DNA of 64,000 bases, from contig NZ_BAGC01000035.1 in assembly GCF_000308655.1 (NCBI RefSeq), forward strand, positions 248,001-312,000, in the 5' to 3' direction. Below, piece after piece: positions 17,854 through 26,718 of the stretch (position 1 is the stretch's first letter; each line of letters opens with the position of its first letter). The position numbers and the translations under genes are program-made. The notes below the pieces were generated by a model. That model made no database searches and had not been told where the DNA came from. It saw nothing but the letters and a program-made list of their open reading frames with translations. The stretch is from Nocardia niigatensis NBRC 100131. GTDB taxonomy: Bacteria; Actinomycetota; Actinomycetes; Mycobacteriales; Mycobacteriaceae.

Positions 17854-18222
17854 GTGCCGACTTCCCAGATGATCCTGGTCGCGGGCCCATACCGTTCGGG
17901 CACCGGCGACGATCCGGCCAAACTGGCCGCCAACGTCCGAGCCATGAACGAGACCGCCCTCGCTCTGTTCCGAGCGGGGCATCTCCCCGTCACCGGCGAG
18001 GCCCTCGCCCTCCCGCTGCTCGAGACCGCCGGCAGTACCGGCCCGGGTGACCGTCTCTACGACGAGATCTTCCACCCCATCGCCGAGCAACTGCTCTCGC
18101 GCTGCGACGCGGTGCTGCGCATCGGCGGCCCGTCCGAGGGCGCGGATCGGATGGTGGCGCAGGCGCGCGCCGAGGGCAAGCGAATCTATCTGAGCCCGAG
18201 CGAGATTCCCGCCGCCCGCTGA
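17854..18222 (+). CDS. Nucleoside 2-deoxyribosyltransferase-like (DUF4406-type) protein
   Basis: A 122-residue protein with the small Rossmann-like fold of nucleoside 2-deoxyribosyltransferase/DUF4406 proteins. It reads MILVAGPYRSGTGDDPAKLA, then RAMNETALALFRAGHLPVTG, LLSRCDAVLRIGGPSEGADRM and a final GKRIYLSPSEIP strand. The GTG at 17854 is preceded by GAAGGAG. It lies 37 bp after the DeoR gene, so the two are probably one operon. Substrate uncertain: many homologues lack proven activity. Confidence 0.75.
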   Translation: MPTSQMILVAGPYRSGTGDDPAKLAANVRAMNETALALFRAGHLPVTGEALALPLLETAGSTGPGDRLYDEIFHPIAEQLLSRCDAVLRIGGPSEGADRMVAQARAEGKRIYLSPSEIPAAR

Positions 18223-18223
18223 C

Positions 18224-18344
18224 CCCGGCTCGGCGGCAACGAGTATCAAGCCCGGCGCGACGCCGTGATCGAGGCGTGGGGCCCCCGCCGGGCGAGCTCT
18301 ACATCGAGCCGTTGGGCCGGGAATATCAGTGGGCGGAGCGGTGA
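18224..18344 (+). pseudogene. Frameshifted gene remnant
   Basis: Two plus-strand frames join into one protein-like string: LGGNEYQARRDAVIEAWGP (18229 onward) and, after a -1/+2 shift near 18285, PGELYIEPLGREYQWAER followed by TGA at 18342-18344. GC at third positions is high in each frame where the string makes sense. No start codon or N-terminal part is present. The family is not recognised. It appears to be the degraded 3' end of an inserted or deleted gene. Confidence 0.35.
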
Positions 18345-18527
18345 ATGACGAAGTCGGACAGGGTGATCGGGGTGTGGCAGTGGTGCTTCTCGATGTCAGG
18401 GCCGACCGGGTAGAAGCCGGTGCCTTCGCCGAGGACGCGGAAGATCTCCCACAGGGTGGCGAGGCGGGACAGGCGGTTCGGGGTGCCGCGACAGTGCGGC
18501 CGGGGTGTGGCAGGCTGGCGGGGCATG
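18326..18527 (-). CDS. Small hypothetical ORF overlapping the SDR start
   Basis: A minus-strand frame of 66 codons with strong GC3 bias ends in LWEIFRVLGEGTGFYPVGPD followed by IEKHHCHTPITLSDFVIHRS. The tail is protein-like (Trp, Tyr, His, Cys in ordered positions), but the N-terminal 20 residues are Pro/Arg-rich and lie in the SDR promoter. It may be a truncated gene whose start was lost, or a genuine short protein. It overlaps the preceding remnant tail-to-tail. Family unknown. Confidence 0.3.
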
Positions 18528-19361
18528 AAGACCATGCTGATCACGGGAGCCACCTCGGGCATCGGATTGGCGGCCGCGGGGCAGCTCGCAGCGGCCGGGC
18601 ACCGTGTCATCCTGGTCGGACGCGATCCCGGAAAGCTGAGCGCCGCCGCCGAACTGGTGGGCGCGACCGCCACCGCGCCGGTCGACACGATCGAATGCGA
18701 CCTGTCCTCGCTGGCCGCGGTGCGCCGGCTCGCCGGCACCGTCACCGCCCGCTACGACCGGCTCGATGTGTTGGCCAATAATGCGGGCGCATTCCACATG
18801 TCGCGCGCCGAGACCGGCGACGGCCTGGAGGCCACCTTCGCGGTGAACCACCTAGCCGGATTCATGCTCACCGAGCTGCTGCTGGATCTGCTGCGCGACA
18901 GTGCCCCGGCGCGGATCCTGTTCACCTCGTCGGTCATGCACTACGGCAATGCCCTCGACTTCGAGGACCTGCAACTGCGGCACGGCTACAGCGGCTCGGC
19001 CGCGTACGGCCGCGCCAAGCTCGCCAACATTCTGTACGTCCGCGAGCTGGCGCGGCGCCTGGAGGGAACCCGGGTGACGGCCAACGCCTTCCACCCGGGA
19101 GTGGTCGCGACCGGTATCTGGGATGCCGCGCCCTGGTTCGCGCGGCCGGCGCTGGCACTGGGCAAACGCCTGTTCATGATCGACTCCGCCACGGCCGCAC
19201 AGACCCTCACCTATCTGGCCACCGATCCCGACGTCTGCTCCGTGTCCGGCTGCTACTTCCAGCGCAACCGGGTCAAGGCGCCCTCCCCCGCCGCCCAGGA
19301 CGACGCGGCCGCCACCCGCCTGCACCGGCTCTGCGCCGAACTGGCCGGCCTGCCCGTATGA
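18525..19361 (+). CDS. Short-chain dehydrogenase/reductase
   Basis: A 278-residue classical SDR. The NAD(P)-binding motif is MLITGATSGIGLAAAGQL, and the structural NNAG lies in LANNAGAFHMSR. The catalytic serine strand is ARILFTSSVMHYGN, and YGRAKLANIL holds the YxxxK pair. The substrate loop (HPGVVATGIWDAAP) resembles retinol-dehydrogenase-like SDRs. The arginine after the first strand (GRDPGKL) suggests NADPH preference. The ATG at 18525 has a GGCGGGG ribosome-binding site. Substrate unknown; no operon partner. Confidence 0.9.
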   Translation: MKTMLITGATSGIGLAAAGQLAAAGHRVILVGRDPGKLSAAAELVGATATAPVDTIECDLSSLAAVRRLAGTVTARYDRLDVLANNAGAFHMSRAETGDGLEATFAVNHLAGFMLTELLLDLLRDSAPARILFTSSVMHYGNALDFEDLQLRHGYSGSAAYGRAKLANILYVRELARRLEGTRVTANAFHPGVVATGIWDAAPWFARPALALGKRLFMIDSATAAQTLTYLATDPDVCSVSGCYFQRNRVKAPSPAAQDDAAATRLHRLCAELAGLPV

Positions 19362-19373
19362 CGTCCCAGCGGG

Positions 19374-19940
19374 TTACAGGGGCCTGATCACCCGGGCCGG
19401 ATTGCCTGCGGCGAAGACCTTTTCGGGGAGGTCGCGGGTGACGACGCTGCCTGCGCCGACCACGGTGTTCGCTGCGATGGTCACGCCGGCGCAGACGATG
19501 ACCCCGCCGCCGAGCCACACGTTGTCGCCGATGGTGATGGGTGCGGCCGTCTCCCAGCGTTCACGGCGCATCGGGTGATCGTCCATCGGGTGCAGGGCGG
19601 TGAGCAGCTGGGCGCGCGGGCCGATCGAGACGTCGTCGCCGATGGTGACCGGCGCGCAATCCATGACGATGGCGTCGTAGTTGAGGAAGCTGTTGCGGCC
19701 CAACCGGATCAGCTGGCCGTAGTCGCATTGGAAGCGCGGCATGATCCACGAGCCCGCCCCGATCTCGCCGAGCAGCTCCTCGAGCACGGCGCGCCGCTGG
19801 GCGTCCTGGCCGGCGAGAGTGGCGTTGAACCGGTCGAGCAAACCCTGGCAGTGCAGGCGTTCGGCGACCAGTTCAGGGTCGTTGTCGCGGTAGGGCTTTC
19901 CGGCGAGCATGCGGTCCTTGTGTTCTCCCACCCCGCCCAT
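19374..19940 (-). CDS. Maltose/galactoside O-acetyltransferase (left-handed beta-helix)
   Basis: A 188-residue member of the LacA/Maa sugar O-acetyltransferase family using acetyl-CoA. The N-terminal Mac domain shows DRMLAGKPYRDNDPELVAER. The hexapeptide repeat region carries PVTIGDDVSIGPRAQLLTALHP with the catalytic histidine, then ITIGDNVWLGGGVIVCAGVTI and VVGAGSVVTRDLPEKVFAAG, ending NPARVIRPL. The ATG at 19940 is the first start; a second ATG at codon 11 is also possible. It diverges from the LLM oxidoreductase with a 55-bp gap. Confidence 0.92.
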   Translation of the reverse strand: MGGVGEHKDRMLAGKPYRDNDPELVAERLHCQGLLDRFNATLAGQDAQRRAVLEELLGEIGAGSWIMPRFQCDYGQLIRLGRNSFLNYDAIVMDCAPVTIGDDVSIGPRAQLLTALHPMDDHPMRRERWETAAPITIGDNVWLGGGVIVCAGVTIAANTVVGAGSVVTRDLPEKVFAAGNPARVIRPL

Positions 19941-19995
19941 CCTGTCGCCGGATCACCCGGTTCGCCGCGTTGGTGTGTCTGGTATCACCGAGGGG

Positions 19996-20895
19996 GTGAA
20001 AATCGGCTTCGCTCTTCCCCAGTATGGTTCGCAGGCTCGTGAGGGCTCGCGGGTGGCGCACTACGCCACCGCCCTGGAACAGGCGGGGGCCGCCAGTCTC
20101 TGGGTGGGAGAGCGGCTCATCGCCGCCACCAACCCGAAGGTCGGCTACGCGGGCAAGGACACCATCCCCGGCGAGTTCAACTCCGTGCTCGACCCGCTGC
20201 TGCTGCTCGGTATCGCGGCCGCGGTGACCGAGCGGGTCGCGCTGGGCGCGAATGTGCTGATCGCGCCGCTGTATCGGCCCGCGCAGCTGGCCCGCGCGCT
20301 CACCACGGTCGACGTGGTCAGCAATGGCCGGCTGATTCCCGGGTTCGGCATCGGGTGGTCGCCGGAGGAATACGAGGCCGCCGGGGTCCCCTTCACCCAT
20401 CGCGGGGCGCGACTCGACGAGACACTCGATGCGCTGGAAGCGATCTGGACCACCGACCCCGCCGGGTATCGGGGCCGGTATGTGTCGGTGCCCGAGCATC
20501 GCAGTGAGCTCGAGCCCGTGCAGCGGCCGCGGCCGCCGATCTATCTGGGCGCGTTCAGCCCGGCCGGGCTGGCGCGCATCGGCCGACGCGGCGACGGCTG
20601 GCTGCCCGTGGTGCCGGTGCCGGGCCCGCCCGCCTGGGGGCAGCAGTTGCTGAAGCTGCGCGGCGTCATCGATGAGGCCGCGGTCGCCGCGGGCCGCGAT
20701 CCGAAGGACATCGCCACGGTGCTGCGGGTGAACATCGCCGCGGGCACCGACCTCGAACTCGTCGCCGCCACCATCGAGAAGGTCGCCGCCGATACCGGAT
20801 TCGACGACTTCTTCATCGATCTGCTGTATGTCACCGACTCCCTCGACGGCATGCTCGACGCCGCTCTGCGGCTGCTGGCCCGGCTGCGCGGCTGA
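19996..20895 (+). CDS. LLM-class (F420-dependent) oxidoreductase
   Basis: A 299-residue TIM-barrel luciferase-like monooxygenase-family protein, of the actinobacterial F420-dependent subgroup. It shows KIGFALPQYGSQAREG at the N-terminus and LWVGERLIAATNPKVGYAGK. TERVALGANVLIAPLYRPAQ follows, then the cofactor-binding GRLIPGFGIGWSPEEYEAAG and RPRPPIYLGAFSPAGLARIG. Substrate unknown. The GTG at 19996 is immediately preceded by GAGGG. The use of F420 is inferred from the subgroup. Confidence 0.88.
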   Translation: MKIGFALPQYGSQAREGSRVAHYATALEQAGAASLWVGERLIAATNPKVGYAGKDTIPGEFNSVLDPLLLLGIAAAVTERVALGANVLIAPLYRPAQLARALTTVDVVSNGRLIPGFGIGWSPEEYEAAGVPFTHRGARLDETLDALEAIWTTDPAGYRGRYVSVPEHRSELEPVQRPRPPIYLGAFSPAGLARIGRRGDGWLPVVPVPGPPAWGQQLLKLRGVIDEAAVAAGRDPKDIATVLRVNIAAGTDLELVAATIEKVAADTGFDDFFIDLLYVTDSLDGMLDAALRLLARLRG

Positions 20896-20986
20896 GCAGC
20901 GCGGGTCGTCGTCCGCCGCCCCACCGCGACCGGTACGGTCGAAGCGGACACAGCTCCCCCCGACCGAACGGCGGAAGGTGGCCGTC

Positions 20987-21340
20987 ATGGCAGTGCCCAC
21001 GACCGTCGAGGAATACCTGGCAGACCAGCCCGACACCACCCGTGCCGTGCTCGAACAGGTGCGGGCCGTCATCCACACGGTGCTGCCGGACGCGGTGGAG
21101 ACGATCAGTTATCAGATCCCCGCCGTCGCGGTGAACGGCAAGGCGGTCATGTATTTCGCGGGCTGGCAGAAGTTCCTGTCGGTGTATCCGGTGCCCGCCG
21201 GTGACGACGAATTCCAGCGGGCCATCGCGCCCTACCTGGCGGGCAAGGGCACGTTGAAGTTTCCGCTGGCGAACCAGATCCCCTATCGGCTGATCGGCGA
21301 TATCGCGGTCCGGCTGGCCGCCCAGCGCGCCGGTCGCTGA
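20987..21340 (+). CDS. DUF1801 (YdhG-like) protein
   Basis: A 117-residue small protein of the DUF1801/YdhG family. It reads TTVEEYLADQPDTTRAVLEQ, VLPDAVETISYQIPAVAVNG, MYFAGWQKFLSVYPVPAGD and TLKFPLANQIPYRLIGDI. Members are loosely annotated as iron chaperone (frataxin-like) or hypothetical proteins; the molecular role is unproven. The ATG at 20987 has GCGGAAGGTGG upstream. Monocistronic; 92 bp after the LLM gene. Confidence 0.85.
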   Translation: MAVPTTVEEYLADQPDTTRAVLEQVRAVIHTVLPDAVETISYQIPAVAVNGKAVMYFAGWQKFLSVYPVPAGDDEFQRAIAPYLAGKGTLKFPLANQIPYRLIGDIAVRLAAQRAGR

Positions 21341-21475
21341 GCCGCGCGCACGAATCCGGACCGGGTGGGCGAATCGGACCCGCACCGGGCATACTCGATC
21401 CCGTTGTGCCGCAGGACCGCCGGGCGACCGCCCGGAACACCGGCCCCGGCGATGTAGTGAAGGGAGTCCGGGCCG

Positions 21476-22687
21476 GTGGGGTTGCGGAATCCGGTCGCGC
21501 TGGCCGGAGTCGTCGGAGTCGGAGTACCGGTCCTGGCGGCGGGGGTGGTCGCGGCTCTCACCATCAAACCCGGTGAGACCGGCCCGGACTCGACCACGAC
21601 CACCACGACGACCGTGCCTGCGACAGCGGCCGGCGCCACCGAACCGGCGGCGAAGCCGGGCGGCGCCACGGCCGCCGCGGCGCCGGATCCGGTCGGCTTC
21701 CAACCCGATTCGATCACCTTCCTCTCCGCCGACGAGGGCTGGGTGCTGGGCCGCAGCTACCCGTGCACCGGCGAACCGTGCCTGGCATTGCGGCACACGA
21801 CCGACGGCGGGCACACCTGGCAGCAGGCCTCGCTCCCGGCGCCGCTGCGCGATGCCGGCGCCAAGAGCGGCTGGCTGAGGTTCGCCGACGCCCGCAACGG
21901 CTGGATCCGGGCCGGCGACAAGCTGTTCGCCACCCACGACGGCGGAACGACCTGGCGTCCGATCGATCTCGACATCGACCCGGTGGTGAATGCCTGGTCG
22001 TTCACGATCTCCGACGACAGCGTGTACATCGCCACCGTGCAGCCCGGCGAGCGGACCGTGCTGTTCACCAGTCCGCTCACCCGCGACGCGTGGACCGGCC
22101 CCACCGAGATTCCCGTCCCCGCTACCGGTGGCCCGGACCCCTCGGCGACGCTCACCGTCCTCAACAGCCGTGCCTGGATGGTCGTCACCAACCGCGGCAA
22201 GGACGGGGCCCGCTCGGTCGACGGCAGCTGGACGCCGTGGAAACTGCCCTGCGGCGGCAACGGTCCCGCCGACTGGCATCCCTTCACCGAGAAGCGTCTC
22301 GTCGCCCTGTGCGGCCGGCCCGGCCCGTACTCCAACGGCGGCACCACCACCTCGCTCATGACCTCCACCGACGGCGGGGCCACCTTCACCGAGACCGGGC
22401 AGCTGTCGCCGACATCGGCCGCGGACGCCACGCTCATTCCCGCCGACTCGGCCCATCTGGTCGCCGCGCTCGACGACCGGCTGCTCACGTCGGCCGACAG
22501 CGGCGAAACCTGGACCACCACCTATCGCGCGCCCGACCAGGGCTGGCACGCGATGTCGGGCCATTTCGTCACCGAGACAACCGGTTTCGTGATCATGACC
22601 GACAATCGTCCCACCCACCGGCCCAGCGTCATGCTCACCACCCAGGACGCGGGCCGCACCTGGACCCCGGTCAGCTTCGGATCCTGA
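21476..22687 (+). CDS. Membrane-anchored BNR/Asp-box beta-propeller protein
   Basis: A 403-residue protein. A single N-terminal membrane helix (PVALAGVVGVGVPVLAAGVV) is followed by a Thr/Ala-rich linker (residues ~35-70). A beta-propeller of Asp-box repeats comes next: TTDGGHTWQQ, THDGGTTWRP, STDGGATFTE, SADSGETWTT and TQDAGRTWTP. The repeats resemble sialidase/Ycf48-type propellers, but no sialidase catalytic residues are evident. The function is probably an extracytoplasmic binding scaffold. The GTG at 21476 follows GAAGGGAG. Its stop abuts that of the convergent DUF4173 gene (TGATCA). Confidence 0.8.
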   Translation: MGLRNPVALAGVVGVGVPVLAAGVVAALTIKPGETGPDSTTTTTTTVPATAAGATEPAAKPGGATAAAAPDPVGFQPDSITFLSADEGWVLGRSYPCTGEPCLALRHTTDGGHTWQQASLPAPLRDAGAKSGWLRFADARNGWIRAGDKLFATHDGGTTWRPIDLDIDPVVNAWSFTISDDSVYIATVQPGERTVLFTSPLTRDAWTGPTEIPVPATGGPDPSATLTVLNSRAWMVVTNRGKDGARSVDGSWTPWKLPCGGNGPADWHPFTEKRLVALCGRPGPYSNGGTTTSLMTSTDGGATFTETGQLSPTSAADATLIPADSAHLVAALDDRLLTSADSGETWTTTYRAPDQGWHAMSGHFVTETTGFVIMTDNRPTHRPSVMLTTQDAGRTWTPVSFGS

Positions 22688-24556
22688 TCAGCGGCGCGCG
22701 GTGGCGCGGGCGTAGTTCCAGCCCTGCCACGAATCATCGGACATCCGGGCGCGAATGACGTTCGCGATCGCCGCGCGCTCGGTGTCGGGCAGCCGGTCGG
22801 CGACCGGCAGCACATCCGGGGACAGGGTGCTCAGGTAGCTGGTGTCGAGGGACCTGCCGGCCTGCCAGCGCTCCACATTGCGTTCGGCGACGAACCGTTC
22901 CGGGTTGACCGCCGCCAGCGCCAGCAGCGTCGCGAGCGCGACGCCCACGGCCGCGCGCGGCACCCAGCCGCGCCGCAGCCGGACCAGGCTCGCCAGCAGC
23001 AACAGGTAGACGAGGGCGATCCAGCCCTCGAACACCTCCACCAGCAGCCGCATCACCGTGAACCCGTACGCCTGCTGATAGGTCCACATGCGATGCAGCG
23101 CGGACGCCACGATCACCAGCGACAACCCGATCACCACCGTGACCGCGGCCCGCAGCCAGCGCCGTTCGATCCTCGTGTCCTGCAACGCGTGCCGCAGCAC
23201 CATCCCGATCACCGCGAGGGTCAGGATGCTCACGATCGACAGCTGCCAGAACCCCGAGCGCGCGTATTCCGCGTAGGTCAGACCCGCCGTGCGCTGCACG
23301 TAGCCGTCCCCGCCGAACAGCACCACCACCTGGGTGGCCACGAACGCCGCGAACACGATCGTCAACGCGCCCACCGGGATTCCCCACTCGATCGGCGAGA
23401 ACCGGCGCACCCCCATCCATCCCAGCGGATCCATGCCCCGGCCCGGATCCTCGTCGTCGTCCGCGGGCGGCGGACCCGCCAGCAGATACAACGCTCCCGC
23501 GGTCCCCAGCCCGACCACGACGAACACCAACCCCCACCGCACGACAGCGGGCACATCGATCCGCGGCATCAGCCCGTCCACCAGCCCGGCGAACACCGCA
23601 TCCGCGCCCGCCAGCAGCGGCACCACCAGCACCAGCAGCGCGGCGGTCACCGCCACCGACCACCACACCCGCTGCGATCCGGGCCCGAAGCGCCCCCGCG
23701 CCCGAGTCACCGCCCGATACACCCACGGCACCGAACTCAACGCCGCGAACGGCACCGCCGGCACGTCGAACCACAACCCGTACACCGACCGCCGTACCAC
23801 CGCCAACGACCCGGCCACCCCCGCGCCGAGCGCACACAGCACGAAAAGCCAAGGTGCAGAACGGAACACGCCAACCCCCAGTAGAGCCAACGCCACCCCC
23901 GCCCACCAGATCCGATCCCAGGGCACCGAGTCCCCGGAAGTCACATCCGCGACGCCGAACGCACCTCGCTCCGCTACGTCGGAGTCGTCAGTCACGTCGG
24001 AGTCGTCGGTCGCCGGAGCAGCAACAGCGCGGTCGTCGACAGCGGCATCATCGGTGCAGGGAGCGGCGGCAGCGCACGCGCCCTCGGAAGGTCCGGGCAG
24101 AGCGCGGTCGTCGGCCGAAGCCGTCCGCCGGGCCGACCGGTCGACCGCAGATACCGCGCCCGTGATCGCCAGGCCCGCGAGCAGCCACCCGATACCCGGG
24201 CGGTCGAGGGGCACCAGGACCGCCGCGGCTATTCCCGTCGCGACCGTGGCGGCCAGCAACCCGCCCGGCACCGGCACCCGCGCCCATCGGGGTGGAATAT
24301 ACTGGGGTGGAACGTAATTCGAGGCGGCCGCCTGACCTGTGAGCACACCGGACGACGATGGCGCGGGTGGGAGCCACGGTGCGCCGATGACTATCGAGAC
24401 CTCCGATGGCGGCGACGCGGGCAATGCCACACCGGGGGCCGGCGTCCCGCCGCTCACCGCACTTGCCCTCGGCACACCGGGCGGCGCCCATGCCGACCTG
24501 ACCGTGTCGGGGGCGGCCTGCCCAGCGACCGATTCCGGGACTGCAGCGGCGGGCAT
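22688..24556 (-). CDS. DUF4173-family polytopic membrane protein
   Basis: At least 622 residues with 10-12 hydrophobic helices. The C-terminal two-thirds show the DUF4153/4173 pattern. Examples are PLLAGADAVFAGLVDGLMPR, the RFSPIEWGIPVGALTIVFAA segment, TYAEYARSGFWQLSIVSILT and RLLVEVFEGWIALVYLLLLA. The periplasmic C-terminal tail is YLSTLSPDVLPVADRLPDTE. Acidic and Asp/Ser-rich loops lie around residues 165-200. Function unknown. The in-frame ATG at 24556 has no good ribosome-binding site. A better ATG (24771, GGAGG 8 nt upstream) sits in another frame, which suggests a frameshift in the Pro-rich N-terminus. Confidence 0.8.
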   Translation of the reverse strand: MPAAAVPESVAGQAAPDTVRSAWAPPGVPRASAVSGGTPAPGVALPASPPSEVSIVIGAPWLPPAPSSSGVLTGQAAASNYVPPQYIPPRWARVPVPGGLLAATVATGIAAAVLVPLDRPGIGWLLAGLAITGAVSAVDRSARRTASADDRALPGPSEGACAAAAPCTDDAAVDDRAVAAPATDDSDVTDDSDVAERGAFGVADVTSGDSVPWDRIWWAGVALALLGVGVFRSAPWLFVLCALGAGVAGSLAVVRRSVYGLWFDVPAVPFAALSSVPWVYRAVTRARGRFGPGSQRVWWSVAVTAALLVLVVPLLAGADAVFAGLVDGLMPRIDVPAVVRWGLVFVVVGLGTAGALYLLAGPPPADDDEDPGRGMDPLGWMGVRRFSPIEWGIPVGALTIVFAAFVATQVVVLFGGDGYVQRTAGLTYAEYARSGFWQLSIVSILTLAVIGMVLRHALQDTRIERRWLRAAVTVVIGLSLVIVASALHRMWTYQQAYGFTVMRLLVEVFEGWIALVYLLLLASLVRLRRGWVPRAAVGVALATLLALAAVNPERFVAERNVERWQAGRSLDTSYLSTLSPDVLPVADRLPDTERAAIANVIRARMSDDSWQGWNYARATARR

Positions 24557-24771
24557 CGAGGGTATCGAGGGTACTGCCGATTCGCGGCCGGCCGGTTCAG
24601 CCTGCGCCTCCTCGAAGCCCGGCGGCTCGGGCGTTCCCGGGCCGGGTGATTTCGAGTCGGCATCAGCGGTTCGCGCGCAGCGGCGTCCGGGGCCGCCGTT
24701 TCCGGCGCGGCCGGGACCGAATAAGGCGCTTCTTGGTCGGGAGTTGGCGTGCTGGAAGAGTTTTCAGGCAT
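24557..24771 (-). other. Probable out-of-frame N-terminus of the DUF4173 gene
   Basis: From the ATG at 24771 (GGAGGCC ribosome-binding site) a frame reads MPENSSSTPTPDQEAPYSVP, a Pro/Ala-rich disordered start, then degrades to Arg-rich text after about 24660. The DUF4173 frame is also open here and continues the Pro/Glu-rich style (SPGPGTPEPPGFEEAQAEPA). A single indel around 24655-24690 would join them. This may be a true mutation or a sequencing error. Confidence 0.4.
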
Positions 24772-24843
24772 AACAAGGCCTCCGATGGGTGTGCGGGAGC
24801 GACCCGGGAGCGCGGGGCGCTGCGGGTTGCGGGGTGGATGAGG

Positions 24844-25881
24844 TCAGGTGACGGGGAGGGTGACTCGGATGCGGGAGCCGGGGTCGGCGACCGCGATGGT
24901 GCCGCCGTGCAGGTCGACGATCCAGCGGGCGATGGCCAGGCCGAGGCCGGTGCCGCCGCCGCTGGCGCGGCCGCCACGGGTGAAACGTTCGAAGACGCGG
25001 GCGCGGTCGGCGAGCGGGATGCCGGGGCCGTCATCGGCGACATCGATGACGGTGCCGGCGCGGTCGGCGTGGGCGTGGATGCGGACCTCACCGCTGGCGG
25101 GACCGTGGCGGGTGGCGTTGTCGAGGAGGTTGAGCAGGACCTGGTGCAGGCGGGCACGATCGGCGTGCACGGTGAGGTCGGGGGTGGCGACGGCGATGGT
25201 GAAACGGACCGGCCGGTCGACCGCGGCGGCCATCACCTCCGCTTCGGCGACAACCTCTTTCAGCAGGGGCGCCACGGCCACGGGTTCACGGTCCAGCGCC
25301 ACCGCGCCCGCCTCGACACTCGACAGGGCCAGCAGCTCCGACACCAGCAGGCTCAGCCGTTCGGTCTGGGCGAGCGCGGTGCGCAAAGTCGCCGGATCCG
25401 GTTCGGCCACACCGTCGACCAGGTTCTCCAGCACCGCCCCCAGCGCGGTGATGGGCGTGCGCAGTTCGTGGGACACATTGGCGATGAATTCACGCCGCTG
25501 CTGATCGGCGGCGGCCAGGTCGGCGGCCATCTGATTGAACGCCTCGGCCAGCTGCCCCACCTCGTCGCGGGAGGTGGCGCGCACCCGGCGTGAATAATCG
25601 CCCTGCGCCATGCCTTTGACCGCCGCGGTCATCTCCCGCAGCGGCAGGGTCATGCCGTGCGCGAGCACCTGCGAGAGGATCAGCGCCAGCAGCGTGGCCG
25701 CGACGGTGGTGCGCGGCGGCAGCCACCCGATGCGCGAGGCGAAGAACCCGAACGCCACCGCCCCCGACCCGACCATCAGGATCGCCAGCTTCATCTTGAT
25801 CGACCGCACCCGGTCCAGGGGCCGCGGCATCCGGGCCGCCACCCGATTCCCGGCCGTCCGCAACCATTCTCGCGCGCTCAC
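24844..25881 (-). CDS. Sensor histidine kinase (OmpR-partner type)
   Basis: A 345-residue membrane kinase. Two hydrophobic segments (~30-47 and ~57-75) are separated by only a few residues, so there is almost no external sensor loop. A HAMP domain follows (LPLREMTAAVKGMAQGDYSR). The phosphoacceptor H-box is FIANVSHELRTPITALGAVL, and the N-box is LLNLLDNATRHG. The G boxes are DVADDGPGIP and GGTGLGLAIARW. It lies 40 bp downstream of the response regulator gene and is surely its partner. The very short loop suggests it senses membrane or cytosolic signals, or depends on an accessory protein. Confidence 0.92.
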   Translation of the reverse strand: MSAREWLRTAGNRVAARMPRPLDRVRSIKMKLAILMVGSGAVAFGFFASRIGWLPPRTTVAATLLALILSQVLAHGMTLPLREMTAAVKGMAQGDYSRRVRATSRDEVGQLAEAFNQMAADLAAADQQRREFIANVSHELRTPITALGAVLENLVDGVAEPDPATLRTALAQTERLSLLVSELLALSSVEAGAVALDREPVAVAPLLKEVVAEAEVMAAAVDRPVRFTIAVATPDLTVHADRARLHQVLLNLLDNATRHGPASGEVRIHAHADRAGTVIDVADDGPGIPLADRARVFERFTRGGRASGGGTGLGLAIARWIVDLHGGTIAVADPGSRIRVTLPVT

Positions 25882-25921
25882 CGCTCCCCTCCGATCCGCC
25901 GTCGAGCCCGCCCACCGCCGT

Positions 25922-26599
25922 TCATCGCGCCTCGAGCGCGTACCCGACGCCGTGCACGGTGCGGATCAGATCCGCGCCGAGCTTGCGGCGCAACGCCTTC
26001 ACATGGCTGTCGACGGCGCGGGTGCCCGAGGCGTCGGCCCACCCCCACACCTCGCTGAGCAGTCGTTCCCGGGCCAGCACGGTGCGCGGGCGGCGGGCCA
26101 GGTGCACGAGAAGCTCGAATTCCAATGGCGTGAGCTGGGTTTCGGCATCGGCGCGCCAGACCCGGCGCTGATCGGTGTCGATCCGCAGATCCCCGACCAC
26201 GATCGCCGCGGCGGGAACCGCGGTGCGATCCACGCGGCGCAGCAGGGCGTGCACGCGGGCGGTGAGCACCCGCATCGAGAACGGCTTCGTCAGGTAGTCG
26301 TCCGCGCCCACGCCCAGCCCGACCAGCATGTCCGTCTCGTCGGTGCGGGCGGTCAGCATGAGCACCGGGACCGGCCGGCGGGCCTGCACCCGCCGGCACA
26401 CCTCGAGGCCGTCGAAGCCGGGCAGCATCACGTCCAGCACCAGCAGATCCGGATCCCCGGCCGCGTCGGCCGCCACCGCCGCGGGCCCGTCGTGGGCGAT
26501 GTCGACGGTGTAGCCCTCGGCGCGCAGCCGGGCGGCGATGGACTCCGCGATGGTCGGTTCGTCCTCGACGACGAGAATCCGGCGCGCACTGGTTTCCAT
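25922..26599 (-). CDS. OmpR/PhoB-family response regulator
   Basis: A 225-residue regulator. The receiver domain has the phosphoacceptor Asp in DLLVLDVMLPGFDG, the signalling Thr in LMLTARTDETDM and the Lys in LTKPFSMRVL. The winged-helix output domain (LTPLEFELLVHLARRPRTVL to SHVKALRRKLGADLIRTVHG) is complete. The ATG at 26599 gives METSARRILVVEDEP. It is transcribed with the downstream kinase. A direct-repeat site 43-60 bp upstream may be autoregulatory and resembles the one before the apbE operon. Confidence 0.93.
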   Translation of the reverse strand: METSARRILVVEDEPTIAESIAARLRAEGYTVDIAHDGPAAVAADAAGDPDLLVLDVMLPGFDGLEVCRRVQARRPVPVLMLTARTDETDMLVGLGVGADDYLTKPFSMRVLTARVHALLRRVDRTAVPAAAIVVGDLRIDTDQRRVWRADAETQLTPLEFELLVHLARRPRTVLARERLLSEVWGWADASGTRAVDSHVKALRRKLGADLIRTVHGVGYALEAR

Positions 26600-26641
26600 G
26601 CCCGTGACACTAGGCAACCGCCGTGGAGATGGTTCGCACCG

Positions 26642-26659
26642 ATTGTGAAGATCCTGTGG
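26642..26659 (-). promoter_or_regulatory. Direct-repeat site upstream of the two-component system
   Basis: Minus-strand reading is CCACAGG-N4-TCACAAT, two 7-mers with an 11-bp period matching the TCACAGC-N4-TCACAGC pattern at 10 of 14 positions. It lies 43-60 bp before the response-regulator start, where OmpR-family autoregulation is common. Confidence 0.45.
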
Positions 26660-26718
26660 AGACCCCGGTCATACCACCTGGAAGCATCGCCTCCGACACA
26701 ACGTCGTAGCATGATCGG

